Source of the DNA: Lachnospiraceae bacterium
Lineage (GTDB): Bacteria > Bacillota > Clostridia > Lachnospirales > Lachnospiraceae
Direction: 5' to 3'
DNA length: 64,000 bases
NCBI GenBank assembly: GCA_902363555.1
Contig: CABJAM010000001.1
Location: 1,054,001-1,118,000, forward strand
The notes beneath the pieces are model-generated. The model did not search any database, was not told the origin of the DNA, and saw nothing but the letters and a program-made list of their open reading frames with translations. Positions 1-7,943 of this stretch are shown one piece after another. A program made the position numbers and the translations under genes. Position 1 is the stretch's first letter, and the number at the start of each line of letters is the position of its first letter.

Positions 1-2
1 AG

Positions 3-728
3 TGCGACGCCCTGATCGTGGCTTCACCGACCTATGTTATGTCACCCACTGGCAAATTTAAAACGGTCTGCGACCGTATCGGGCCCTCCCACGATATCAG
101 CTTCCGCCTGGAGGCCAGAAAAGAAGGTCTGGCTGCCGGTAAGGACCCGGACAAGCTGCCGGACGAGCGTTCGCTGAAAAAACGTGTGGGCGCGCTGATT
201 TCCGTCGGCGGCGCTATGACGAAAAACTGGCTCAGCTTTATGCTTCCGACCATGTACGAAATTACCATGTCCATGGGCATTGATGTGGTAGATATGTATG
301 AGTATTATGGGGCAATGGCCTGGGAACACGTTGTGATCAACGATGAAGTGATGGAGCGTATGCGCCAGGTTGGACGAAATATTGCCGACGCCCTGGCTGC
401 TGAAAGCGATGAGGAGCGCACAAAGTGGCGCGGTGATTCCGAGGGCACCTGCCCGGTATGCCACTGTGATATGCTGACTGTACTTCACGACGGCACCGGC
501 GTGGAATGTCCGGTCTGCGGTATCCGCGGCGAGCTGGCCGTTAAGGATGGAAAGATTCAGGTGGAATTTTCTGAAAGCGAGCAGAAGCGTTCACGTCTGT
601 TCTATGCCGGAAAGCTGGAGCACTCCACCGAGATCAAAACGAAAGCCACACCTCCGGGAGGTATCCCGAATAAAGCCGAGCTGCTGGCGCCCTACAAGGA
701 TTACGCCACACAGTGGAAGTCGGAATAA
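3..728 (+). CDS. Flavodoxin-like NAD(P)H-dependent reductase family protein, 5' partial
   Basis: The reading frame is open from the window edge, so the N-terminus is missing; the in-frame GTG at position 18 is an internal valine, not a start. The visible part begins with the segment DALIVASPTY followed by GKFKTVCDRIG. This matches the family signature of flavodoxin-like FMN reductases, in which an SPTY-type loop binds the flavin phosphate and the next segment leads into an 'FxDR' helix. About 50 residues before the middle of the C-terminal half there are two CPVC pairs (CPVCHCD and CPVCGIRG), which look like a zinc-ribbon appended to the flavodoxin fold. Role: probable cytoplasmic flavin-dependent oxidoreductase with unknown electron acceptor. 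A strong terminator follows, so it ends its own transcript. Family-level call only. Confidence 0.7.
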   Translation, partial: CDALIVASPTYVMSPTGKFKTVCDRIGPSHDISFRLEARKEGLAAGKDPDKLPDERSLKKRVGALISVGGAMTKNWLSFMLPTMYEITMSMGIDVVDMYEYYGAMAWEHVVINDEVMERMRQVGRNIADALAAESDEERTKWRGDSEGTCPVCHCDMLTVLHDGTGVECPVCGIRGELAVKDGKIQVEFSESEQKRSRLFYAGKLEHSTEIKTKATPPGGIPNKAELLAPYKDYATQWKSE

Positions 729-777
729 GCTTCCTGTAATTGAATAAAGCTTTAATGGCCGGATAACGTTCGGCCGG

Positions 778-822
778 GCTGCCGCAGTATTGATTTTAGA
801 ATCATTTGCGGCAGCTTTTTTT
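778..822 (+). terminator. Rho-independent terminator after the flavodoxin-like gene
   Basis: The arms GCTGCCGCA and TGCGGCAGC can pair around a loop of about 20 nt and are followed directly by a run of seven T. It separates the flavodoxin-like gene from the ABC/FtsX operon. Confidence 0.85.
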
Positions 823-836
823 GTAAAGATTATATA

Positions 837-890
837 TGACAAAATTGTCACCAAATCTGTCACTTACCGGTCATAACGATTGGATATACT
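837..890 (+). promoter_or_regulatory. Operator-like repeats and -10 element upstream of the ABC/FtsX operon
   Basis: An inverted repeat TGACAA-AA-TTGTCA (837-850) overlaps a direct repeat of TGTCAC (846-851 and 858-863, 12 nt start to start, about one helical turn). A TATACT -10-like hexamer lies at 885-890, and no good -35 is seen at 17 nt upstream. A weak -35 with adjacent repeats is what an activator-dependent promoter often looks like. The regulator is not encoded next to it. The operator reading is inference. Confidence 0.4.
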
Positions 891-925
891 TTAAACTAAG
901 TTAAAACTTATTAGGAGGAACATCC

Positions 926-1645
926 ATGAGAATATTAGAAGTCGATCATTTGACAAAGGTTTATGGAAAAGGGGAGACTGCGGTAAAGGCGCTGGATGAC
1001 GTAAGCTTTACCGTGGACAAAGGCGAATTTGTAGCCATCACCGGCCCATCCGGTTCGGGAAAATCGACGCTGCTCCACATTCTTGGCGGTGTGGACACGC
1101 CTACCGCTGGCAGCGTAGTGATTGAGGGAACGGATATATATAAATTGAACGAGACGAAGCTGGCCATTTTCCGACGTCGGCAGATCGGACTGATCTATCA
1201 GTTCTATAATCTGATCCCGGTGCTGGATGTGTGGGAAAATATGACGCTGCCGCTGCTCCTGGATGGGCAGAAGGCCGACCAGGATTATACAAAGGAGCTT
1301 GTAAAGACGCTGGGCCTTGAAAAGCGTATGCGCCATCTGCCCAATCAGTTATCCGGCGGGCAGCAGCAGCGGGTGTCCATAGGACGGGCGCTGATGACCC
1401 ATCCGGCGCTGGTGCTGGCCGATGAGCCCACCGGAAATCTGGACCGCAAAAACAGCAATGAGATTGTGGAGCTGCTCAAGTTTTCCAACCGAAAATACAA
1501 TCAGACATTGATCGTGATCACCCATGATGAAAGTATTGCATTGCAGGCCGACCGCATCATTAATATCGAGGATGGCCGGATCACCCGGGATGAACTGCTG
1601 CGCCCGACGATGCATAAGGAATGTATTCCTGAGGTGCGGGTATGA
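926..1645 (+). CDS. ABC transporter ATP-binding protein (MacB/BceA-like)
   Basis: A 239-residue nucleotide-binding subunit of the MacB/LolD/BceA group, in which an ATPase drives an FtsX-type permease as a mechanical device rather than as a classical importer. Visible motifs: Walker A GPSGSGKST near residue 40, a Q-loop segment, the signature LSGGQQQR near residue 140, and Walker B LVLADEPTGNLD with catalytic Glu, then the H-loop His in VITHDE. The length is normal for the family. The start has a good AGGAGG box 8 nt upstream. Its stop overlaps the start of the permease gene by 4 nt (ATGA), so the two are translationally coupled. No two-component pair of the bacitracin-sensing type lies beside it, so a resistance role is possible but not shown. 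Confidence 0.92.
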   Translation: MRILEVDHLTKVYGKGETAVKALDDVSFTVDKGEFVAITGPSGSGKSTLLHILGGVDTPTAGSVVIEGTDIYKLNETKLAIFRRRQIGLIYQFYNLIPVLDVWENMTLPLLLDGQKADQDYTKELVKTLGLEKRMRHLPNQLSGGQQQRVSIGRALMTHPALVLADEPTGNLDRKNSNEIVELLKFSNRKYNQTLIVITHDESIALQADRIINIEDGRITRDELLRPTMHKECIPEVRV

Positions 1646-4281
1646 ATATCATTTCCAGGGTGACACTTGCCTACATGAAGAAAAATAAAAAACGGACGAT
1701 GGTCACTATTTTTGGCGTGATCATTTCCGTAGCCATGATCACTGCTGTGCTCACGTCCATCGTGTCATTTATGGATATGTTCCAGCAGCGGGAAATTTAT
1801 GAAAATGGAAGCTGGATGGCTCAGTATAAGGGGCTTGACGCCGATCAGGTGAAGGCGCTTAAGGAACGCAGTGAATTTTCCGATGTGATGCTCCGGGGGG
1901 AGTTTGGGTACAGTCCTCTGGAAAGCTCATCAAATCCCAATAAAGCGTATACGTATGTCCAGGCGATGGATGCGGCCTCTATGGCGGATGAGCACTTAAC
2001 GCTGGTATCCGGCCGTCTGCCCCAAAATAGCAGTGAGATTGTTTTAAATGAGCTGATGATCTATGATACAGGTATGGAATGTGAAATTGGAGACACCATA
2101 GAGCTTCCTCTTGGACGCAGAGAATTGAATACGGATGGCCATAAAAATATTCTCGGGCAGAATGATTTTTATAATAGTGAAGGTGAAAACTTTATTGATG
2201 AGGGCCGGTCAATAAGCTGTACCATCGTCGGAATTATTAAACAGCCCATATCGGAATATAACTGGTCGCCAGGCTATTTATCGGTTACAGGTATGGACAG
2301 CTCCACCTGGCCGGAGGATATGCCCAGGACGGCGCGGGTCATTTTTAAGTCCGTAAATTCTAAACTGTTCCAGCAGGCGAAGGCGATCGGGGAGGATCTG
2401 GGCGTTGATCCTGAAAATATTTCGCTCCACGATGGGCTTTTAAGATATTACGGAGTAACCGCGGATACGGGAATGAATATGTTTTTATACATGTTCGGCG
2501 GCCTGCTGATCGCCATTATTATGGTTGGCTCGGTGATGCTCATCTACAATGCCTTTGCGATTTCTCTTTCTGAGCGGAGTCGTCAGCTTGGAATGCTTTC
2601 CAGTGTGGGCGCCACGAAAAAACAAAAGCGCAAATCAGTACTGTTTGAGGGCATGGCCATTGGCTGCATCAGTATTCCTTTGGGGATTCTGGCGGGCATT
2701 GGCGGTATGGCTGTGACCTTTAAGCTGATCAGTCCGCTGGTTACACGGGTGATGGCCGTTGGTGCAAGCCTGCGCTGCGTTGTGACACCAGGAATGATTA
2801 TCGGCGCTGTCCTTTTGTCGGCGCTGACCATATTGATCTCCGTTTGGATACCTGCACACCGGGCTTCTAATATTTCGCCCATCGACAGCATCCGACAGAG
2901 CAGAGATGTGAAGCTGACAAAACGGCAGGTGCGCACTTCCCGGCTGACCCGGCTGCTCTTTGGCTTTGAAGGGGAGCTGGCGCTGAAAAATCTGAAGCGG
3001 AATAAAAAAAGCTATCGGACGACGATTGTCTCTCTTGTGGTGAGTCTGGCGCTGTTTTTAAGTGTGGCCGGCTACGTGACCGTGCTGCAGAAGGCTTACG
3101 GCGTTTCCGACAAAACAAACAATTATGATGTTTACGCCGTATGTCCGACTCAGGACGAGAACGCCCCCGCGCTGTTCACTTCATTGCCCGAGGTCGATCA
3201 GTATAATGTCATCTACAAATACTATGAGATGTTTATTTTTAATGACGCTGATAATAAGCGCATCGAAAATAAGGATTATATGGAAATGTATCGGGGTTCC
3301 ACCGAAGATAACTATACTTTTCCATATTCGGTTACCTTTGCAGGGCTTACCCGGGAGGGGCTTGAGCAATATGTCCGGGATGCTGGTTTGAATGCCTCCG
3401 TCCTGAATGCCTTTGATGATGCCGATGGCGAAAATATTCCCGTCATCATTATGAATCAGTGCTCCATAGTGACCGGAAGCTATCAGTGGGCCGATGTGAC
3501 GCTGGCCGATGTGTCCGCAGGCGATTCCTTTAAGCTGGATTATCATGCGTACAGGGAGGAGGAAAGGGTTTATTCCGGAGTTGTCGGCATCGATATCGCC
3601 GGCGTGGCATCCGTGCCGCCTATGGGCTATACAAAGGAAGGGTACTTTGGAACGTCGATGATGGTATTTACTCTGGACAGCTATGTCAAACAACTGTCTG
3701 AGATGATGCAGGATAATGGATATACTTCGGATTCGCCTGTGCGCCCGACGGTCTATATGAAATCTCAAAATCCGGAGAAGCTGACGGAGGCTGCAAAAAA
3801 AGTGAGCGATAATAATCCGGGCAGAGTGCTGTCCTGCTATTCCATATGGGAGACGGAGCAGTCCGACCGGGCAATGCTTACGATGATACAGGTATTTTGC
3901 TATGGCTTTATCGTCCTTATGACCCTGATCTGTACGGCCAATATTCTCAATACGGTGTCCACCGGCATTGAGCTGCGCCGGAGAGAGTTTGCAATGTTAA
4001 AATCCGTGGGTATGGACCCGAAATCCTTTAACCGGATGCTCGTCTTTGAAAGCTTGTTCTATGGCCTAAAAGCGCTGCTGTATGGACTTCCCATTGGACT
4101 TTTGGTGATCGCACTTGAAAACCGTATGACAAGCGGCCGGTTTGCCATGGGCTTTGTATTGCCGGTGCCTTACCTGGTGACGGCGGTGGCGGTACTGTTT
4201 GTGGTTGTGGGCGTGTCGATGGCGTATTCGTTCCGGAAGATTCGGAAGGAGAATATACTGGATGGATTGAGAACGGAATAG
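1642..4281 (+). CDS. FtsX-like ABC transporter permease, large two-domain type
   Basis: An 879-residue membrane protein. The N-terminal helix (about residues 12-40) is followed by an extracytoplasmic domain, then a block of three hydrophobic segments around residues 275-420 ending in an SPIDSIRQ-type motif typical of FtsX domains. A second N-terminal-type helix near residue 460, a second large extracytoplasmic domain and a final triple-helix block (about 750-870) follow, ending SFRKIRKENILDGLR. This duplicated FtsX layout fits MacB-like or lipoprotein/peptide-handling permeases. It is longer than BceB proteins (about 650 residues), so BceB is not claimed. It partners with the ATPase encoded immediately upstream. 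The substrate is unknown. Confidence 0.88.
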   Translation: MNIISRVTLAYMKKNKKRTMVTIFGVIISVAMITAVLTSIVSFMDMFQQREIYENGSWMAQYKGLDADQVKALKERSEFSDVMLRGEFGYSPLESSSNPNKAYTYVQAMDAASMADEHLTLVSGRLPQNSSEIVLNELMIYDTGMECEIGDTIELPLGRRELNTDGHKNILGQNDFYNSEGENFIDEGRSISCTIVGIIKQPISEYNWSPGYLSVTGMDSSTWPEDMPRTARVIFKSVNSKLFQQAKAIGEDLGVDPENISLHDGLLRYYGVTADTGMNMFLYMFGGLLIAIIMVGSVMLIYNAFAISLSERSRQLGMLSSVGATKKQKRKSVLFEGMAIGCISIPLGILAGIGGMAVTFKLISPLVTRVMAVGASLRCVVTPGMIIGAVLLSALTILISVWIPAHRASNISPIDSIRQSRDVKLTKRQVRTSRLTRLLFGFEGELALKNLKRNKKSYRTTIVSLVVSLALFLSVAGYVTVLQKAYGVSDKTNNYDVYAVCPTQDENAPALFTSLPEVDQYNVIYKYYEMFIFNDADNKRIENKDYMEMYRGSTEDNYTFPYSVTFAGLTREGLEQYVRDAGLNASVLNAFDDADGENIPVIIMNQCSIVTGSYQWADVTLADVSAGDSFKLDYHAYREEERVYSGVVGIDIAGVASVPPMGYTKEGYFGTSMMVFTLDSYVKQLSEMMQDNGYTSDSPVRPTVYMKSQNPEKLTEAAKKVSDNNPGRVLSCYSIWETEQSDRAMLTMIQVFCYGFIVLMTLICTANILNTVSTGIELRRREFAMLKSVGMDPKSFNRMLVFESLFYGLKALLYGLPIGLLVIALENRMTSGRFAMGFVLPVPYLVTAVAVLFVVVGVSMAYSFRKIRKENILDGLRTE

Positions 4282-4344
4282 GGGAGGATTTAAGGGATGC
4301 ATTCCCTGAGAAAGCCGTATTTGATATGCGAATAAAACTATCAT

Positions 4345-4389
4345 AAGAATAAGACGCTTGAGCCGTAATGGTTCGAGCGTTTTATTCTT
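4345..4389. terminator. Hairpin terminator after the FtsX operon, possibly bidirectional
   Basis: The arms AAGAATAAGACGCTTGAGCC and GGTTCGAGCGTTTTATTCTT pair around a GTAAT loop with few mismatches. The A-rich upstream arm and T-rich downstream arm would let it work in both directions. It lies between the plus-strand permease and the minus-strand mutarotase-like gene. Confidence 0.75.
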
Positions 4390-4480
4390 AGTATGAAATA
4401 CTGTTATTAGAATCATTGAAAAATACTTTTACTGGTACAAAGGCGAAGGAGAAACAAAAAGGAAATGTAATTTTTCTGGA

Positions 4481-4518
4481 AAATGGCCCATCTCGAAGTG
4501 ATTTTAAATGGGCCATAT
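4481..4518 (-). terminator. Candidate terminator of the mutarotase-like gene
   Basis: An inverted repeat ATGGCCCAT ... ATGGGCCAT (loop about 16 nt) lies just past the minus-strand stop codon. On the minus strand it is followed by TTTTCC. The U-run is short, so this could be a weak terminator or only a hairpin. Confidence 0.45.
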
Positions 4519-4550
4519 GCAGGTCAGTTAGATGAGCACTACTTGGTAAT

Positions 4551-5429
4551 TCAGGATATCGTAATCCGATATTCCGCCTCAAATGTCTGCTGCCCCGAAA
4601 GCGTTTGCCCATACGCCCGTTCTTCCAGTGTACCATTAAAGTCAGTGCTGTCACAGCGCCCGTACCAGGGTTCGATACATACAAATGGGGCGTTCTTTCC
4701 GGTAGGTGACCACACGCCCACTAAAGGCGCATCAAAGCAGACTGTGACATACGGCTGCTTATTCCTGTGGCACAGGCTGATTTCATGTGTCTGTCCATTT
4801 TCAATGATCAGAGCGTCGCGGTCAAAAAGATGTGCGTCAATGGGTGTTAGACCATGGTCTGTTTCAAGTATTTGGTCATAGATACCAACCAGGCCGTCTC
4901 TTTTAATGAGATTGTAGGAGATATCTTTATCTGTATGAAAATCAATAAAGCACTGCGTTTGTGTCTCACGATCGTCCATGGGGCACATGAAACCGGGATG
5001 TGCGCCGATGGAAAAATACATGGTGGAATCTGCCGGATTATGTACTTTCCAGAGCACCTTTACGGAGCGGCCGGAAATTTCGTAGCCGATATCCAATGTA
5101 AATGGGAATGGATAAATTTTTAGTGTGTCATCCGTATGGCACAGACGCAGCCAGAGTGAATTTTCTTCCTGAGTCAGCAGAGTAAATTCCATATCGCGGG
5201 CAAAACCGTGCTGGCTCATCGAATAAACCTCTCCATTGTAAGTATATTTTTTATCTTTTGTGCAGCCGACAAATGGAAACAGAATCGGAGACTGACGCGG
5301 CCAGTAGGCCGGATCGCCGGTCCATAAATACTGCTTTCCGGTGCGGATATCTGTCAGCGACGCTAATTCTGCGCCATAGCTTTTTACGGTAATCTGAATG
5401 TCCTCGTTTTCAAGTTTAAATAATGGCAT
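4551..5429 (-). CDS. Aldose 1-epimerase family protein (galactose mutarotase-like, LacX-type)
   Basis: A 292-residue protein of the galactose-mutarotase superfamily, cytoplasmic, expected to interconvert alpha and beta anomers of hexoses or phosphosugars. The N-terminus has GAELASLTD and GKQYLWTGDPAYWPRQSP, the usual opening of the LacX/YeaD-like subgroup. SQHGFARD and SIGAHPGF supply the two histidines expected in the sugar-binding cleft. The start at 5429 (MPLFKLEN) is preferred over the ATG 18 nt upstream because the AGGGGGA ribosome site lies between the two and is correctly spaced only for the downstream one. It is monocistronic, convergent with the FtsX operon, and its upstream region carries the 94-bp repeats. 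Substrate not assignable. Confidence 0.85.
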   Translation of the reverse strand: MPLFKLENEDIQITVKSYGAELASLTDIRTGKQYLWTGDPAYWPRQSPILFPFVGCTKDKKYTYNGEVYSMSQHGFARDMEFTLLTQEENSLWLRLCHTDDTLKIYPFPFTLDIGYEISGRSVKVLWKVHNPADSTMYFSIGAHPGFMCPMDDRETQTQCFIDFHTDKDISYNLIKRDGLVGIYDQILETDHGLTPIDAHLFDRDALIIENGQTHEISLCHRNKQPYVTVCFDAPLVGVWSPTGKNAPFVCIEPWYGRCDSTDFNGTLEERAYGQTLSGQQTFEAEYRITIS

Positions 5430-5572
5430 AAAAATTCCCCCTGTCATATTTGTAGTATACGGTTATTTGCCAGTGAATATAGTACGGCTGGCATTGAAGC
5501 TGAATAATAGTGGAACCGGATTTTATTAAAATATTATAAAAGTAGTATACCACAAAATAAAATTCGTGTATA

Positions 5573-5768
5573 ATAAAAAATAGTAGGCGGCCAAAAGACG
5601 CCCGCCAACAATTTTTCATGCATCGCACGTAAGCGCCTGAATGACAGGCGCTAAGTGCTCGTAGCTATAAAAAATAGTAGGCGGCCAAAAGACGCCCGCC
5701 AACAATTTTTTATGCATCGCACGTAAGCGCCTAAAAGACAGGCGCTAAGTGCTCGTAGCTATAAAAAA
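5573..5768. repeat. Two 94-bp tandem repeats plus a partial third, each with two hairpins
   Basis: Unit 1 spans 5573-5666 and unit 2 spans 5667-5760. A third copy begins at 5761 and degenerates after about 15 nt. The period is exactly 94. Each unit holds a small GGCGG/CCGCC hairpin and a longer one whose core is GCGCCTG/CAGGCGC (unit 1) or GCGCCT/AGGCGC (unit 2), extended by flanking GCAC/GTGC. The units differ at only a few positions, mostly in loops. No protein-coding frame is convincing. This is either a repeat family or the DNA for a small structured RNA. It fills most of the gap between the mutarotase-like and GNAT genes. Confidence 0.85.
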
Positions 5769-5795
5769 CAGCAGGTGTAATGAGGGGATTGACGG

Positions 5796-6332
5796 ATGAA
5801 ATATTATAAGAAAATTATCGGTAAACGGATATATCTATCGCCGATTAACATAGATGAGGTCGACAGTTATATAAAATGGATGAATGATGAGACTGTCGCT
5901 GCAAATTTCGGTGAATATCATCGGATGGTTTCATCGAAAAGCGATATGAAGTGGATTTATGAGCCGCCCAGGGATATGCATCGTTATGCCGTGGTACTTC
6001 TGGACAATGACGAATTAATCGGGAGCCTCAGTCTTCATAATATTGATAATCTCAATCGCAACGCTTTTATCGGAATTTTTATCGGTGATGCGGAGCAACG
6101 CGGCAAAGGCTACGGTGCCGAGGCGATTCGTTTAATTCTCAATTACGGATTTAAGACGATCAATCTCCACAGTATAATGCTCACTGTACATTCGGATAAT
6201 TATGCGGGCATCAAATGCTATAAAAATGTGGGATTCCGGGAAGTTGGGAGATTTCCAGAAGTTATTTTCAAAGATGGAAAGTACGTGGATAAAATTTGTA
6301 TGAGCATATTGGAACACGAATTTGAGAAATAG
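5796..6332 (+). CDS. GNAT family N-acetyltransferase (RimJ/RimL-like)
   Basis: A 178-residue single-domain acetyltransferase using acetyl-CoA. The pyrophosphate-binding segment EQRGKGYGAEAIRLILNYGF (about residues 105-125, QxxGxG/A type) and the following NLHSIMLTVHSDNYAGIKCYKNVGF motif are characteristic of the RimJ/RimL-type branch, which acetylates protein N-termini, amino acids or antibiotics. It is the first of several small accessory genes with noticeably AT-rich sequence, immediately downstream of the structured tandem repeats. A GAGGGG-like ribosome site lies about 10 nt before the ATG. The acceptor cannot be predicted from sequence. Confidence 0.88.
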   Translation: MKYYKKIIGKRIYLSPINIDEVDSYIKWMNDETVAANFGEYHRMVSSKSDMKWIYEPPRDMHRYAVVLLDNDELIGSLSLHNIDNLNRNAFIGIFIGDAEQRGKGYGAEAIRLILNYGFKTINLHSIMLTVHSDNYAGIKCYKNVGFREVGRFPEVIFKDGKYVDKICMSILEHEFEK

Positions 6333-6364
6333 CTGTGCTTAACTGTAAAGTCGATTTTGCCCCC

Positions 6365-6394
6365 AATAGTAGGCATCCAAAAGATAGGCACCAA
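6365..6394 (+). repeat. Degenerate fragment of the 94-bp repeat
   Basis: The stretch AATAGTAGGC-N2-CCAAAAGA followed by a GGCACC-like end resembles the first hairpin region of the repeat units at 5573-5768. It lies just past the GNAT gene, so copies flank that gene on both sides. Confidence 0.4.
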
Positions 6395-6440
6395 TGGTTA
6401 AGACGTTGTTAATAAATTAAAATTGGAAGGATCGATTGTA

Positions 6441-6758
6441 ATGGACGGACGAACAACGGTCAGGTATTTACAGGAATACATAAAGGAAAAGGACTATAAT
6501 CCGGAGTCGATCCCGGACTATTTTATGAAGCTTGCGGAAGAGGTCGGCGAATTATCCAAAGCAATATTGAAAAATGCGGTTAGGAAAGACGGAGCGTCTG
6601 TAAAAGATACAATCGATGAAGAAATATGGGATGTCATGTATTACGCTTTGGCTCTTGCAAATTGCTACGGAATTAATATGGAAGATGTCATTAAGGATAA
6701 AGAAGAATTGAACAGAATAAAGTATTCGTCTAAAATAGTATTTGAAACGGATCGCTAA
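6441..6758 (+). CDS. MazG-like nucleotide pyrophosphohydrolase domain protein
   Basis: A 105-residue all-alpha protein. The motif KLAEEVGELSKAI (EExxE-type first metal site) followed by EEIWDVMYYALALANCYGI (ExxD second site) is the signature of the MazG/dUTPase-beta superfamily, which hydrolyses NTPs or dNTPs to monophosphates and pyrophosphate using Mg2+. Single MazG domains of this length usually act as house-cleaning enzymes or accompany mobile regions. The ATG at 6441 is chosen over an in-frame TTG at 6423 because GGAAGGA sits between them with suitable spacing. The gene belongs to the AT-rich accessory run at 5.8-7.9 kb. Confidence 0.85.
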   Translation: MDGRTTVRYLQEYIKEKDYNPESIPDYFMKLAEEVGELSKAILKNAVRKDGASVKDTIDEEIWDVMYYALALANCYGINMEDVIKDKEELNRIKYSSKIVFETDR

Positions 6759-6790
6759 ATTTCAGATTATTTACAATACAAGGAGAAAAA

Positions 6791-7147
6791 ATGGATTATA
6801 GGGAAAAAGCAATAAATTGTGTAAAGGATACTGCATTACCTGTTCAAATGCAGTGGTTTCAGGACTGCGGCTTCGATATGGATACATATTGTCGTAAATA
6901 TGGAGAAACAGAGTTTTTCTTCGCAAAGGTGATTAAAAAAGGTCATATTTATGAAATGGGTTATCCCAAATGTGTATGTCCGGAAGCATTGGCAGGAGGG
7001 AAGGAAGCTTCTTTTTGTGAATGTTCCAGACAGGGGATGATATATATTTTAGAAAAAATGATGCCTCAAAAGCACATAGAAGTAGAAACAATCGAAACGG
7101 TTATAAGTGGTGCTGAAAAATGCAGATTTAGAGTGACGATTGAATAA
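6791..7147 (+). CDS. Small cysteine-rich protein of unknown function
   Basis: A 118-residue protein, not confidently recognised. It carries six cysteines, including CVCP near residue 61 and CEC near residue 77, and ends in a beta-rich segment ETVISGAEKCRFRVTI. That ending resembles the final strands of V4R or ATC-hydrolase-like folds, where a Cys-containing loop precedes the last strand. This suggests a small ligand- or metal-binding domain, but that is inference. No signal peptide or membrane segment is seen. An AAGGAG site lies 5 nt before the ATG. It lies between the MazG-like and DUF4406-like genes with short gaps, probably in one transcript with them. Confidence 0.6.
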   Translation: MDYREKAINCVKDTALPVQMQWFQDCGFDMDTYCRKYGETEFFFAKVIKKGHIYEMGYPKCVCPEALAGGKEASFCECSRQGMIYILEKMMPQKHIEVETIETVISGAEKCRFRVTIE

Positions 7148-7180
7148 TACAGCTTCCGGCGTACACTTTGAGGAGATTCT

Positions 7181-7492
7181 ATGAATAAAATAGTGACACT
7201 ATGTGGAAGTATGAGATTCAAAAAAGAAATGTTATATATTTCCGAAAAATTAGAGTTAAAAGAAAAATACCTGGTCATACAATGTATTTATAGTAATGAA
7301 GACAATAAACTTACTAAAGAAGAAATCGATCTTTTAGGTGAACTACATTATAAAAAAATAGAAATCAGCGATGCTATTTTTGTTGTTAATGTGGGTGGAT
7401 ATATCGGACAATCGACAAAAAATGAAATTGAATATGCCCGTTCCTTAAATAAAGAAATTTTATCATTAGAACCAATAAATTTATGCCCCTGA
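7181..7492 (+). CDS. DUF4406/nucleoside 2-deoxyribosyltransferase-like protein
   Basis: A 103-residue protein opening with IVTLCGSMRFKKEM and containing DAIFVVNVGGYIGQSTKNEIEYA. This is the pattern of the nucleoside deoxyribosyltransferase-like Rossmann superfamily (DUF4406): a CGSMRF phosphate/nucleotide loop and a GESTxxEIxYA helix with its catalytic-type Glu (here QSTKNEIEYA). Members bind or cleave nucleosides and are frequent in phages and defence or accessory regions. Codon use is strongly AT-rich compared with genes after 8 kb. Ribosome site GAGGAG precedes the ATG. Substrate unknown. Confidence 0.75.
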   Translation: MNKIVTLCGSMRFKKEMLYISEKLELKEKYLVIQCIYSNEDNKLTKEEIDLLGELHYKKIEISDAIFVVNVGGYIGQSTKNEIEYARSLNKEILSLEPINLCP

Positions 7493-7520
7493 ATCGGGAA
7501 TTGAAAGGAACAATGTAGGA

Positions 7521-7889
7521 ATGATTACACTATGTGGAGATAACTGCCTGTCTTGTCCAAGATATCTGGCCAAAACAGATGAAGAATTGAGAAGCGTGGC
7601 CGAATTATGGTATAGAGTGGGCTGGCGGGATAAGATTGTTTCCAATGATGAAATAAGGTGCACGGGATGTTCTTCTCATAAACAATGCACCTATCAGTTA
7701 GTTGAATGCACGAAAGAAAATAACGTTGAGAAATGTAATCAATGTTCCAATTTTCCATGTGATAAAATAGCAAATATGCTTGAGCGTTCTGCGAAATATA
7801 AAGCAAAGTGTAAGGACGTGTGTTCTGATGAAGAATACCGTATGTTGGAAGCTTCATTTTTTAATAAAGAAGAGAATTTGAAGAAATGA
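7521..7889 (+). CDS. DUF3795-like zinc-binding protein
   Basis: A 122-residue protein beginning MITLCGDNCLSCPRYLA, then CTGCSS, CNQCSNFPCDKI. The spaced cysteines (CxxxCxxCP, later CxGC and CxxCxxFPC) match DUF3795 proteins, small cysteine-rich proteins presumed to bind zinc or an iron-sulphur cluster. Their biochemical role is not established. It is the last of the AT-rich accessory genes, 54 nt before the zinc-ribbon/TPR gene. No signal peptide is present. Confidence 0.8.
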   Translation: MITLCGDNCLSCPRYLAKTDEELRSVAELWYRVGWRDKIVSNDEIRCTGCSSHKQCTYQLVECTKENNVEKCNQCSNFPCDKIANMLERSAKYKAKCKDVCSDEEYRMLEASFFNKEENLKK

Positions 7890-7943
7890 CAGCGAGCTGT
7901 AAAAAGGTAAGTGATCCAAAGTTCGTAAAGTGAGGTGATTCGT

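Noticed and set aside
926..4281. BceAB-type bacitracin resistance transporter
   Set aside because: The permease has 879 residues with two FtsX blocks, and no BceRS-like two-component system is adjacent.
5573..5768. CRISPR array
   Set aside because: Only two full units; the whole 94-bp unit is repeated with no unique spacers, and no cas genes are near.
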